Assembly (NCBI RefSeq): GCF_002368295.1
Contig: NZ_AP018250.1
Span: 152,165 to 216,164, forward strand
Direction: 5' to 3'
Length of the DNA: 64,000 nucleotides
From: Tolypothrix tenuis PCC 7101
GTDB lineage: Bacteria > Cyanobacteriota > Cyanobacteriia > Cyanobacteriales > Nostocaceae
The notes below the pieces were generated by a model. The model was not told the origin of the DNA, did no database searches, and saw only the letters and a list, made by a program, of their open reading frames with translations. Positions within the stretch are counted from its first letter, which is position 1, and each line of letters begins with the position of its first letter. The position numbers and the translations under genes are program-made. Below are positions 43,601 through 51,225 of the stretch, piece by piece.

Positions 43601-45418
43601 AAAAACGGCGAGCAAGTTGCTTTTCGGGTAGGTAAGCAATATAAAATTACCACCCAAATGATTCAAGACCCAAGTTACCAGCAAGCCTGGGCGAGATGGG
43701 AGAAGCATTCACCAAAAGAACTTACCCAAACTCAAGCGAGTAAAAGTCAGGTATATGGCTTATTCATAGAGCCACTAGGAGATTATGTCAATGGCAAAAT
43801 TATTCCGTTCCCAACCATCCAAAAACAAGCTGCAACTCCAGTAAATATCAGCCCAGACTCTAAAGATGGGCTGGGACTAGCACTCAGCCTTGCCACTGCA
43901 CTTGCCAAAGAACAAGGCAAGCTGCAAAACGATTACCAAGTTTCAGTCAATAATAATCCAGAAGCCCCCGCCGGGCAGTATGGATTAGAAACCCATGTCC
44001 AAAAACCTCAAGGGGTAGCATACGCATCCGCTGAACACGCATTTAATCACCAAAAGCAGTTGCATCCATCAGTTGATGAATACCAGCTAATGGTAGAAGT
44101 GCTTCAAGCTAAACTCGAACAACATCCCCGGCTAACTGAGGCGATCGCCAAACGTGGGGGAATCAATTGGTTAGAGAATTGTACAAGCATTACTAATGCC
44201 CAGGATCAACAGTGGCAGGGTAAGGGTAAAGAATCCGCATTTATTCAAGCTCTTAGCGAAGCGTATATATATGTAGTTGCAAAAATACAACAAACTACAG
44301 TACAAACCCAGCACGACAAGTCCCAACAGACTGCTCTGCGGCCCACAAATCCACTCTCCCAACTCGAACCTATAAACGCCGCCGTCGCTGAACACATGAA
44401 AAAAGACATTGCGATGGCCCAATTAGCTACCCAGTTTATCGGTAAATCAGCTGCACCTCCCGGTACACCTTCAAGCACACGAAATTACGAGCAAGCATGG
44501 GGGGAACGCGCCAACACAGGAAATTATTCAAAAGAAGACATCATTATGGTGTCCGGATCTGGCCCGTGGCGTGGAGTAACAAGCGAGCAAATTGCCCAAA
44601 CATTTGAAAATCACTATAAACCCTTACTTGATAAGGCAATAGCAGCAAAAAGCTCTTTTATAGTTGGAAGCGCACAAGGAACTGACCAATTAGTTAAAAA
44701 TTATCTCCAAGAAAAAGGGTACAAAGTAGAACAAACTTCCCAAGGATATGCTGTATTTAATCCTGTAGAATACACCAAAGTTAGTAGCGATATTATTTCT
44801 ACCAATACACAAGTATCAGATAACTCATTAATTGCTAAAAACAAGAGTATTTCTTCATCACAACAAAGCCAACAACCAAATATTGACCAAGCACTCGCAT
44901 CACTTGCTCAACCTAAAATGCAGCAGGTTGGAGCGATGGATAGCATTATCGAGCGGATGAAAGCTAATACAGTGCAAAATCTCCAAGACTGGTATATGGC
45001 GGCTGAAAAACTCGGTAAATCAGACACATATCTCAATAGAATTCAAGAGGTAACTAATTTATACATTCAAGAAAATATTAGTCTTGAGAATACTTTTAAG
45101 GCAATGGAACAAGACATTAAAGAATTAGAAAAAGTTAATGAGATGACCAGTCTTGCTCAACGTGTAGTTAAGACAATTGGGCAAGAAGATATTAATGGCA
45201 TTATGACAGTCCAAACAGAGAAATATCAGATTGCCACTCAAACTCAAAACCAAACTTATCTAGTTAAAGATAAAAAAGATAATATCTTGTTATATGTTAA
45301 ACAAGGAAAAACTCAAGTAAGTAACATTAGTGATGAAACATTACAAGATTTTCAAGTTATGAGCGATCGCATCAATAATGCACTCAAAGATGTCAAAAAA
45401 TATTTAGTAGAGAGGTAA
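37673..45418 (+). CDS. Giant multidomain protein: two-barrel RNA polymerase-like, AlkB-like dioxygenase, NADAR-like and SLOG-like domains
   Basis: 2581 residues in one frame. N-terminal part: GDCYGQIS (144-151), then YRFGKGTLRP (Lys190), RSPF (420) and DYDGD (539-543). These fit the two double-psi barrels of QDE-1/YonO/crAss-phage-type RNA polymerases, with the catalytic lysine and the DxDGD metal triad. A long middle region (about 650-1640) has no recognised family. Then an AlkB-like 2-oxoglutarate/Fe(II) domain: NYHRDD (H1742, D1744), NEHAALN (H1802) and GRWSINIW (R1811). YASAEHAFNHQKQ (2117-2129) with a later WQGKGKESAF resembles NADAR N-glycosidases. GSGPWRGVT and GSAQGTD (2295-2338) look like a SLOG Rossmann domain. 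A helical tail ends the protein. The next gene starts 7 bases later. It may act on plasmid RNA or on entering DNA; function is inference. Confidence 0.7.
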   Translation: MTIQAKHFDTRLNQWIHTDGNTHNPDSLLKEGLNNTLIEYFFPGVNFSFGHMDEKSTVEQLTNHPEGHKLLLSSKTRLLYGPEECLDTIRQLCPDNKDRGAYGSIFLGSCRNAVNKELNILIVDDNNGENGGIISNDQAYRLTGDCYGQISKDLYHELTKHQKGDKYRVIQHRFGWTDRDGDDNKYRFGKGTLRPANLEQILNYQDPNNSTKIDLILPLSAFKGTDKDNPNGPTKPQIQPGLYRQSIWLGEKSQSELGKTAISQLLASFPNGLKDFTEKLELEAKKLKEAQDDPRQLAQLYCEKYEKRKAFLEEQATTLEEQAAEDPTVAEELETLRDRIATDSFIYKLIKADLQGEGQLLETEKVQRELARFVQNEWKEIAIGKTLTFERAMVIPSKDLQNGEISIPHYQDDEEVLNFRSPFLNSNGLCVSTNKIVEDILGPDGQPLVGAIAVSDETSDRIYNRLNEQIKSILPEAQGKNLRLEGIENYLDQNISKLETQDKIEFTNKFNQYILELKSAGYELEILPQESEQERQARDYDGDCIGFERASKYPNLTIEAKERNLPENAYAPTVKLKKQSFYQKDGSQPEFEEIAIHMSDGISVGVINNHLTAIEALESEITILKSFGSEKDQIEYVQQVAKHYEDLFKTEAWAKSKGIEGKEIPSKYRSYMEEFIKTVGQEPTNTLVAMNINTQMYREMIAEAAFQNQIAVDLFKSAKKPEIEIIRSNSRILHREVNYIKDKKKDVYIDNIIQPTGYSPVELLIAQTNQYFEKARLESREIVQFQALFKGVEFSHEQRLRATLIKKEFDKSFNRASELSKQKETEKGPSANITLANGNQVSVTNLLQYDNEFIWKANTITIKLSEISEDKRNNNRPHKYLVYAQINDETENGKPKFRKLGTLAREQENKLEEIGITLGQEIKSNKISFQPELSEGQIKLLYQRAYQIAEGFYNSIPDDQKLAMAAATWAVSTTRENSNDKSSDRQNKVSNFAFAAFPQEIISQLDTLKFTEFSITGFDRNSEFFNKNQPQSIRFNLAEDGKSVIEIQNQEGSYKTFGNIEQSNARLPIGTIAIGSVEKGEVYTTSVTTKVPGLPELTFKVGEVNKFGNSQRFNNEPVMLTIEKVDLIREDYTIYLQNGNKPEKLGNLDKESIKEGIAQGWLAEKPGNGQKLHLKIQTIITGQNAYAIAETSQRNLLRINITNPIYKKQEINNQAFQETLVRAFDKKHVYIAKIGDQSLGIIGQHNERLEADLNKGNVQKQWQRKETSTVQKLIDTGIIRPNQQRTTIPVQITSNESTCKITIDPETVQYPDKWVKRSQLISNEKTVITEQQEKRNQILGKINERPTIMFQDKEQKLVGLLGLAVDENITEKTKKYLEKIGVSYEQLPISQARLEAKKGMTVFVLDETTISSELRQTFINRAGGHIKSADTPSQPTPIIPQQTVYFYNPNQQYTSPDGTQTETKEAFGLVVPAQDAIFVATWLESKSTENDYFIESNTATFIFNKNEISEEIKKEFNSLLGEPINIGEVDGFDRYEQLITELNEKVTTEGSLLKLNHIPENSDYQKALKALPNRPRELNQEDSPVPIVPAKALSEKNTTNIQLNTNATVAGISQVYQNAVEIQVVKNTQLEAKNQPILLPNSRQADPTKAIEILGKVSEEKVEQLRSHLETHLKPILENDKSNYAPLRQVAWVGAKWDLKDKDFKPGVQDDKLMELVKQVYPDADIVLVTYSENPGAGINYHRDDSYAATEARSINIGNSDWGYRAAKERMAWTREENQDAPYQEFKLESGTVTRFNCKNEHAALNTEAGRWSINIWSIKNDLGRENSVRQKFENFLTSNQPPRAVVQSNNDLTIKANEWTPGGEIKVERSYTSLREVTQNIPSNSSNQPTVEEIIAIGNSTAARAANPQIPDNPTISGKPVPMVYSLHLHGEAVTVPVNTTIDAMRGHGRIHTTRGVDYQKTYGINEGDIAIAQGKNGEQVAFRVGKQYKITTQMIQDPSYQQAWARWEKHSPKELTQTQASKSQVYGLFIEPLGDYVNGKIIPFPTIQKQAATPVNISPDSKDGLGLALSLATALAKEQGKLQNDYQVSVNNNPEAPAGQYGLETHVQKPQGVAYASAEHAFNHQKQLHPSVDEYQLMVEVLQAKLEQHPRLTEAIAKRGGINWLENCTSITNAQDQQWQGKGKESAFIQALSEAYIYVVAKIQQTTVQTQHDKSQQTALRPTNPLSQLEPINAAVAEHMKKDIAMAQLATQFIGKSAAPPGTPSSTRNYEQAWGERANTGNYSKEDIIMVSGSGPWRGVTSEQIAQTFENHYKPLLDKAIAAKSSFIVGSAQGTDQLVKNYLQEKGYKVEQTSQGYAVFNPVEYTKVSSDIISTNTQVSDNSLIAKNKSISSSQQSQQPNIDQALASLAQPKMQQVGAMDSIIERMKANTVQNLQDWYMAAEKLGKSDTYLNRIQEVTNLYIQENISLENTFKAMEQDIKELEKVNEMTSLAQRVVKTIGQEDINGIMTVQTEKYQIATQTQNQTYLVKDKKDNILLYVKQGKTQVSNISDETLQDFQVMSDRINNALKDVKKYLVER

Positions 45419-45425
45419 TTTTAGT

Positions 45426-46196
45426 ATGAAAGAACTAATCGAACTTCCAGTAGAAGGTTTAACTCCAGCAATGCAAGCTTGTCTCCTCAGAGAATTAATC
45501 GCACAGCTTAATATACCTGATGAGAAATTTGAAGAATATGCAAAAAATCCTCCAACTGCTGAGGAACGACAAGAGGCTGTGTTAAAGTTAAATTCAGAAA
45601 TAAATAGAATCAGTGAAATAGCACAAGAGGAAGTCAAGTTAAGCTCCACAGAAATTGAACCTGTCAATTTTGTTAATCCAGTTAGTCCAGAGTCATCTTT
45701 ACAACCCGAAGCCAGCCAGTACTCAGAAACGAAAATTCAACCAGAAGTTCTAAAACACCTCACAAATAAAAATGACGACAATAATGGCAACCTAGTAGAA
45801 GAATGTCAACACGATAAAGTGCAATCTTTTATCGCTAATTTACAAATTCAACAATTTGTTATTCCTGTAATTTTAGATCGCTTAAATATATTTGGAAAAC
45901 CAGACAAAGAGACAGAAAGTATCATTTATAAAAGTGAGGCATATACTGCAAGTCTAAAATCAGAAGAAGATTCACAAACTCTTAGCCTTGATAGAAATTC
46001 GCCTGATTCAGAAGCAAGTCAAGAAGCACTTCTAGCATCTCGTAATAATAGCTCAGAGAATTACTCTATCATCATCAATAACCTTACCCATAATGAATTT
46101 GAACGGTTTAAGGCTCTGTTCGATGAGCAACAAGCACGCTGCGAACAGAACCAACAACAATTCAAAAACCAGGATGCTGTTCAAGAGACAGATTAA
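45426..46196 (+). CDS. Hypothetical partner of the giant protein
   Basis: A 256-residue acidic protein encoded 7 bases after the giant gene, so co-transcribed. The N-terminus (LTPAMQACLLRELIAQLNIP) is helical; the middle is Ser/Glu/Asn-rich and disordered; the C-terminus (NEFERFKALFDEQQARCEQN) is a probable coiled coil. No family recognised. The layout would suit an adaptor or chaperone for the large protein. Confidence 0.5.
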   Translation: MKELIELPVEGLTPAMQACLLRELIAQLNIPDEKFEEYAKNPPTAEERQEAVLKLNSEINRISEIAQEEVKLSSTEIEPVNFVNPVSPESSLQPEASQYSETKIQPEVLKHLTNKNDDNNGNLVEECQHDKVQSFIANLQIQQFVIPVILDRLNIFGKPDKETESIIYKSEAYTASLKSEEDSQTLSLDRNSPDSEASQEALLASRNNSSENYSIIINNLTHNEFERFKALFDEQQARCEQNQQQFKNQDAVQETD

Positions 46197-46197
46197 A

Positions 46198-46443
46198 TTA
46201 AATCAACCCAAAACACACACCATACGAAAAAGCTATAAACCCCAAAACTAGCTTGTTATTAAAACTCAAGGGAGTTTTGGGGCAAATAACAACCGCAACA
46301 GAAAAATAGTAAAAAGACGCAGTAAAGTCAAACAAACTTGTCGGGTTAACAGGTAATCTGCCTAACCCGACCAAACATAGCATTCCTATTAAAGACCAAA
46401 CAATAATATTTTCTATCCATCCTAAAAGTTGATTTAAATTCAT
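46198..46443 (-). CDS. Small membrane protein
   Basis: An 81-residue hydrophobic protein with two or three membrane segments (IIVWSLIGMLCLVGL, YYFSVAVVICP, LVLGFIAFSYGVCFGL). It is convergent with the preceding gene (stop codons 1 base apart). It contains an internal 10-bp inverted repeat (46240-46249 with 46273-46282). Unknown role. Confidence 0.5.
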   Translation of the reverse strand: MNLNQLLGWIENIIVWSLIGMLCLVGLGRLPVNPTSLFDFTASFYYFSVAVVICPKTPLSFNNKLVLGFIAFSYGVCFGLI

Positions 46444-46699
46444 AAAAAATCGTTTATTACTCCCTAAGTTTGATAAATACTATTAAAACTAAAACTGATC
46501 AATAAAATTGCCTAGTAAATAGATTGCTTAATGAAAACTACACAAACCATCCAATCACTTTGTAAATTTTTTAAAATTAAAAATAAAGTTTTTAAATAAG
46601 CTGATTAATTTATAGTAACTGTAAAGATTAAGAAACAGTAAAAAGTAAGTGGTATAAGTATTATTATCAGGGACAATACTAAACCAAACAGTATGTAAT

Positions 46700-47488
46700 A
46701 TGAAACCTATTAATGTTGTCATCATTGAAAATGAGAACATATCTAGGGTCGGTGCGGCGACGATATTATCTGAAACTGGTAAAATCCAGGTATGTGGCCT
46801 TGCTAAAACCGGAAAGGAAGGAATAGAAATTGTTGACCAACAAAAGCCAGATATCGTGGTGATAAATATTGATTTACCTGATATCAATGGCACTGATGTC
46901 ATAAGTTTAATTAAATGCAAACACACGTCAATTAAAATAGTGGTTATGACTGCAAATAGCAGCCGAGATACCATTAACGCAGCAATTAGTAATGGCGCAG
47001 ACTGCTATTACTGTAAAAATAATGCCAGAGAAGAAGTAGGAGAAAGATTCATTGAAGCAGTAATGGCTGCATACAATAATGAATCATGGATTGACCCAAC
47101 TATTAATCGCATTTTGATTGATAATCTTAGGTCAAATGACACAGCCGATAAAAATTCACTAGATTTGTTAAGTGATTTCTCTAATAAAGAAATTACAGTT
47201 CTCAAATTAGCGGCTGGTGGCATGAAAAATAATGAAATTGCTAATGTCATGTATGTTTCCGAAGGTACAGTCAGGTCATATTTACATAATTCATTTATCA
47301 AGTTAGGAGTCAAAGATAGATTAAACGCTATCCGGGAAGCTATCCGCCTGGGAATCCTCAGCTTTGCAGACATGAAAATCGAAGAAGAAGTTACTCAAGA
47401 AACCCACACAAGAGTCAAAACCAACCAAAATGGTCAAAAGGATACAGCTAAAACAAGTAATAAGGGATACAAAGGCTGGGTTGCCTAA
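46700..47488 (+). CDS. NarL/FixJ-type response regulator with degenerate receiver
   Basis: A 262-residue protein: receiver domain (1-125), linker, LuxR-type helix-turn-helix (FSNKEITVLKLAAGGMKNNE, about 163-182, then VSEGTVRSYLHNSFIKLG), and a basic tail. The receiver lacks the usual phosphoacceptor: IVVINIDLPDING has Asn56 where Asp is expected four residues before Pro, and the acidic pair after strand 1 is EN rather than DD. The Thr and Lys (VVMTA, YCKNNA) remain. It is probably a phosphorylation-independent regulator. No histidine kinase is nearby. Confidence 0.8.
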   Translation: MKPINVVIIENENISRVGAATILSETGKIQVCGLAKTGKEGIEIVDQQKPDIVVINIDLPDINGTDVISLIKCKHTSIKIVVMTANSSRDTINAAISNGADCYYCKNNAREEVGERFIEAVMAAYNNESWIDPTINRILIDNLRSNDTADKNSLDLLSDFSNKEITVLKLAAGGMKNNEIANVMYVSEGTVRSYLHNSFIKLGVKDRLNAIREAIRLGILSFADMKIEEEVTQETHTRVKTNQNGQKDTAKTSNKGYKGWVA

Positions 47489-47492
47489 AAAA

Positions 47493-48113
47493 TTAATCAA
47501 CTGCAATTATGCAGCCGCCTGAATACTTCTTCTGCTGGCGGCAAGTTTTAATGATGGCAGCGTTTCTAACATAAATACTACGTGCTACCTTACCTTCATT
47601 GGATTTAGCCCAATCCAGAAGCTTTTTATCTTCAGGTTGTAAAATAGCAGTTCCAGAAGCCGCCTGCTGAAAAGTTACACTTTCAGCAATAGTTTTGTAT
47701 GTAAAAACACCAATTGCAGATCCCAAAGCCAGTACAAAACCCAACACTCCCGCTACTTGTGCCAATCGCCAATTACTTACACCCAAGAGAGGCAATGCCC
47801 CACCAGCTTGCTTAGTCATCTTAATTAGATCCTTAGCGGCTTGGGCGATCGCACTTTTTTGTTGTTGTATTGCCACCTTAGAAGCACTATTTAACTTATC
47901 GTCTACCATGTCAGTCCAACCCACCACAAGCGAGTCAAGCCTACCAGGTAGTTGCTGCAACGCAAATTGGGTTGTACCTAGTTCCGCATATAGGTTAAAC
48001 AAGGGGTCATCAGGTCGAACACCCAATTTAAGTATCCAATCAGTGACCTCTGCTTTCTTTTCTTCAGAATATTCTGCAATAACTTTTTCAACAACTTTTG
48101 CAATATTGGTCAT
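47493..48113 (-). CDS. Membrane-anchored protein of the P-loop ATPase cluster
   Basis: A 206-residue protein. Helical cytoplasmic part (1-115) with SASKVAIQQQKSAIAQAAKD, one membrane segment (VAGVLGFVLALGSAIGVFTY, about 119-138), then a small domain with two cysteines (ICRQ-type: IIKTCRQQKKYSGGCII). It is the last gene of a three-gene leftward cluster after two ParA-like ATPases, which suggests it anchors them at the membrane. I associate similar proteins with cyanobacterial plasmids but cannot name the family with confidence. Confidence 0.55.
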   Translation of the reverse strand: MTNIAKVVEKVIAEYSEEKKAEVTDWILKLGVRPDDPLFNLYAELGTTQFALQQLPGRLDSLVVGWTDMVDDKLNSASKVAIQQQKSAIAQAAKDLIKMTKQAGGALPLLGVSNWRLAQVAGVLGFVLALGSAIGVFTYKTIAESVTFQQAASGTAILQPEDKKLLDWAKSNEGKVARSIYVRNAAIIKTCRQQKKYSGGCIIAVD

Positions 48114-48168
48114 GGGTTGTTTAAATAGTTAATTTAAAACCTCACTGTCAATTTGGTAAAGCTAATAC

Positions 48169-48975
48169 TTACCATTCCTCAGATTCAATATCTTCATTTA
48201 CATCAAAATTGGAAGGATGTTGTTGATTTGTACCTACAGAAGCTAGTTCTGTACAGTGATTACCTAATCCTAAATAATTCAAAGCAATCTCATTAGAAAC
48301 AATAGAATTATTAAAATTCTCTATCCAGTTGAATACTATCGAACGCTGAATAGTATTAAGAGGGGAGTCAGTTTCAATAAGTTGAGCATAGGGTAAACCA
48401 GTATCCTCAAGCAACTGGTAAAAGTCGTTATGCAACCCGCCCAAAACTAGCTCCAAACCATTTAATTTTTTAATATCGGCTTGGAATTGACTACCTTCAT
48501 AGTATCGAAATTGCTTGCCAAAGTAATAATTTTTGATAACAACATAGTCAACTTGACTACCAAAATGGTTGTATAAATCCTGAAGATAATCTTCAACACA
48601 GTCTTTACGATGTGATATCGGGTGCAAGAAAGTAACGCGATATCCGAGATGGTTAAGATTTTCTATCAGTGCAACATCTTTATCAAAAAACTTGAACTCT
48701 TGATGGTTTTGACCTGGCATATCTGTCAAAACTACATCAATATTTGGAAACATTTCTAAGTCCAGTAATAATCTATCCGAATCGCCCCTAGACAATCCCA
48801 AATGGTTTATTTCAAAACCTTTTGATTTATACATCGATAGCTTATTACGATAACCGTGGTAGAAAACCCGCGCATTGCATTTACTTTTCAAGTACAATTC
48901 CAGCAAGAGCCGAGAAACTGTGGACTTACCCACACGAGCATCACCCGATGTAATTACAAAACGCTTTCCAAACAT
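48169..48975 (-). CDS. ParA/MinD-like P-loop ATPase 2
   Basis: About 268 residues from ATG 48975. Walker A FVITSGDARVGKSTVSRLL; Walker B region VVLTDMPGQN; then YVVIKNYYFG. It is a paralogue of the preceding gene product (Walker A ITGDKGGVGKST there) but has a more degenerate P-loop (GDARVGKST). Such pairs resemble MobD/StbB-type plasmid ATPases linked to stability or transfer. The overall length and the DMPG motif fit the deviant P-loop family. Confidence 0.65.
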   Translation of the reverse strand: MFGKRFVITSGDARVGKSTVSRLLLELYLKSKCNARVFYHGYRNKLSMYKSKGFEINHLGLSRGDSDRLLLDLEMFPNIDVVLTDMPGQNHQEFKFFDKDVALIENLNHLGYRVTFLHPISHRKDCVEDYLQDLYNHFGSQVDYVVIKNYYFGKQFRYYEGSQFQADIKKLNGLELVLGGLHNDFYQLLEDTGLPYAQLIETDSPLNTIQRSIVFNWIENFNNSIVSNEIALNYLGLGNHCTELASVGTNQQHPSNFDVNEDIESEEW

Positions 48976-48997
48976 AAAAACCAAGCAAACTATTCAA

Positions 48998-49906
48998 TTA
49001 AGCAGCTATATCTTCAGATGGTAAATTTGCATCTTGGTTTTTAGCTTTTTCTTTTTCTTCGTTTTCTCTAAGCTCTTTAGATTTTTCCACAACTGCTGGG
49101 TAGTAACAGTCATCTGGTTGTATATCAAAACCTAATAAATTAAATGCTGGCTTAATTTGCGCTTCAAACTCACCAAGCCAAGATTTAATTCTTGACTTAA
49201 TTACAATATTTGTTTCTTTATGAGTCTGACCTTCATTAAAGGTTAAAGCATGACGGTCAAGAAAGTCATAAGACTTGTAGAATAAATCTGGCATTAAAAG
49301 TTCTATCAGACCTTCTGCAAGCATATTCTGACGTAAGGAAGAGTCATTATATCGCTCAAATTTTTCTTCTTCACCATGAAACAGATTTTTGACAACAATA
49401 TAATCTACTTGGTTTTTACAAAGCTCACGAAGTTTTTCTAAAACATTTATAGAGTCAAGAACTCTACTAATGACTGAAACCATTGTCACTCGACAATTAA
49501 TTTCAGTTTTCAGAACTTCAAAAAATGCAAGCTCTTTGACATAACTTTCAAAAAAACCTCCAGATTGTGCAGGTAAGTCTAATAATGTGATAGGACAATC
49601 ACTCTCATCTAGATTAATTAATAAATCATCAGCACCACCTCTATGAAAAATATCAATATAACGTATTATAGGGCGGTAATCTTTTTGAAAATATCTTTCT
49701 ATCTGAGGATTCCTTAAGTCAGCTTCATAAGCAACACAGGGTAAATTTTTATTAATGTAAAGTTGAAATATTGCTCGTGCAAAGGTACTTTTACCCACGC
49801 CACCTTTATCACCTGTTATAATTATCAGTCGCTTTTGAGGCTTATCATTAGTATTGGAGGAAGTATTGTTTGACATGGCTGGTTGTTCTTTATTTTTTCT
49901 TGTCAT
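48998..49906 (-). CDS. ParA/MinD-like P-loop ATPase 1
   Basis: Up to 302 residues; ATG 49906 or the internal ATG 49876 may be the start. Deviant Walker A IITGDKGGVGKSTFARAI with the signature lysine (KGGVGKST), VAYEADLRNPQIERYF, Walker B TLLDLPAQSGG, and YIVVKNLFHGEEEKF. It heads the cluster ATPase 1, ATPase 2, membrane protein. It is similar to plasmid MobD/StbB-like proteins that position relaxosomes or plasmids; the exact partner here is unknown. Confidence 0.7.
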   Translation of the reverse strand: MTRKNKEQPAMSNNTSSNTNDKPQKRLIIITGDKGGVGKSTFARAIFQLYINKNLPCVAYEADLRNPQIERYFQKDYRPIIRYIDIFHRGGADDLLINLDESDCPITLLDLPAQSGGFFESYVKELAFFEVLKTEINCRVTMVSVISRVLDSINVLEKLRELCKNQVDYIVVKNLFHGEEEKFERYNDSSLRQNMLAEGLIELLMPDLFYKSYDFLDRHALTFNEGQTHKETNIVIKSRIKSWLGEFEAQIKPAFNLLGFDIQPDDCYYPAVVEKSKELRENEEKEKAKNQDANLPSEDIAA

Positions 49907-50214
49907 AATATTATTTACAAAGTACCTAAACTTTGTTGTGTTAGGTTAATGTCAATCTAACTTTTTAATTTATAAACAAAAATCAATAAATTAATGAAAT
50001 AAAGAAATTAGCAACTATATTACTCAATAAATTTTTCCTAATTTATTTTGAATAAACTACTTTGAGTATGTAATCTCTTGTTCAAAAAGACAAGCAACAA
50101 AATTCCACATTAAACCAACATTTGTTGTTATGTAAATTAGTCATAAATTTTATGTCGTTTAAAGTTACTTGACTTTCAAAAAGGGGATTATGATATTTTG
50201 ATTGGAAATAATCT
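49907..50214. other. AT-rich divergent intergenic region
   Basis: 308 bases between divergent genes. It should hold promoters for both sides; I see no convincing repeat, hairpin or RNA gene. Confidence 0.4.
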
Positions 50215-51156
50215 ATGAATGAAGTACGAGCTGATTACGATGGTGCTTGGAAGGAAGGTGTAGAACAATATTTTGAGGCGTTTCTTGCATTCTTTTTTCC
50301 AGATATTCAAGCAGAAATTGACTGGGAGAGAGGCTATGAATTCCTCGATCAAGAATTGCAGCAGTTGATGAGAGAATCTGAAATTGGTAAACAATTCGTC
50401 GATAAGCTAATCAAAGTTTGGCTAAAAAATGGAAAGGAAACTTGGTTGCTTATTCATCTAGAAATCCAAAGCCAAGTAGATCCCAACTTCACTAAACGGA
50501 TGTTTTCTTACCACTACAGAATATTTGACCGTTATAACCAAGAAGTTGTTAGCTTGGCAATTCTGGGGGATAATCAAGCCAACTGGCGACCACAAGAGTA
50601 TAGTTATGGTCGTTGGGGATGTCGCCTTAGTCTTCAATTTCCCATTGTCAAGCTACTGGACTATGAATCTCGTTGGTCAGAATTAGAACAAAGTGATAGT
50701 CCTTTTGCCGTTCTGGTGATGGCGCACCTGCGGACACAAGCGACAACTCAAGATTTAACTGGTCGTTTGCAGTGGAAGTTGAGCCTAATTAAACGAATGT
50801 ATGAGTTAGGCTATAGTAGAGATAAAATCCAGCAAATATTCCGGTTGCTAGATAGATTAATGACTCTACCACCGGAGTTAGACTTAAATTTCAAAGCAGA
50901 ATTGGAGCGTTTTGAGGCTGAACAAAAAATGACATACATGACAAGCATAGAACGCATAGGTATAGCAGAAGCTACCCAGAAATATATTGCTCAAATCCTA
51001 ACAATTCGATTTAAAGATGTTTCTACTGAATTAGTAGAAAAATTAAATAAATTATATGATATTGAGTTATTGAATCAATTGTTAGAAAAAGCAGTAACTA
51101 CAGGTTCAATATCTGAGTTTGAGCAACAATTAAGTCAGGAAGATACAGATACATAG
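50215..51156 (+). CDS. Rpn/PD-(D/E)XK family recombination-promoting nuclease-like protein
   Basis: A 313-residue protein of the cyanobacterial Rpn/DUF4351 type. The N-terminus ADYDGAWKEGVEQYFEAFLA and the following IDWERGYEFLDQELQQL hold the first nuclease motif, and WLLIHLEIQSQVDPNFTKRM supplies E-x-Q with flanking strand. The C-terminal part (YIAQILTIRFKDVSTELVEK) matches DUF4351. Members are numerous in filamentous cyanobacteria and often described as putative transposases; they are probably DNases linked to recombination. It is an isolated gene with a GGAA ribosome site. Confidence 0.8.
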   Translation: MNEVRADYDGAWKEGVEQYFEAFLAFFFPDIQAEIDWERGYEFLDQELQQLMRESEIGKQFVDKLIKVWLKNGKETWLLIHLEIQSQVDPNFTKRMFSYHYRIFDRYNQEVVSLAILGDNQANWRPQEYSYGRWGCRLSLQFPIVKLLDYESRWSELEQSDSPFAVLVMAHLRTQATTQDLTGRLQWKLSLIKRMYELGYSRDKIQQIFRLLDRLMTLPPELDLNFKAELERFEAEQKMTYMTSIERIGIAEATQKYIAQILTIRFKDVSTELVEKLNKLYDIELLNQLLEKAVTTGSISEFEQQLSQEDTDT

Positions 51157-51225
51157 TGTTAAAGTTGCACGGAACGCTGGCCGTATAGTCATAAATTCTA
51201 ACTATCAACTAACTTTTTTTTACTT

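Noticed and set aside
46240..46282. 10-bp inverted repeat CCCCAAAACT/AGTTTTGGGG as a terminator
   Set aside because: It is inside the small membrane-protein gene, has a 23-base loop and no T-run.
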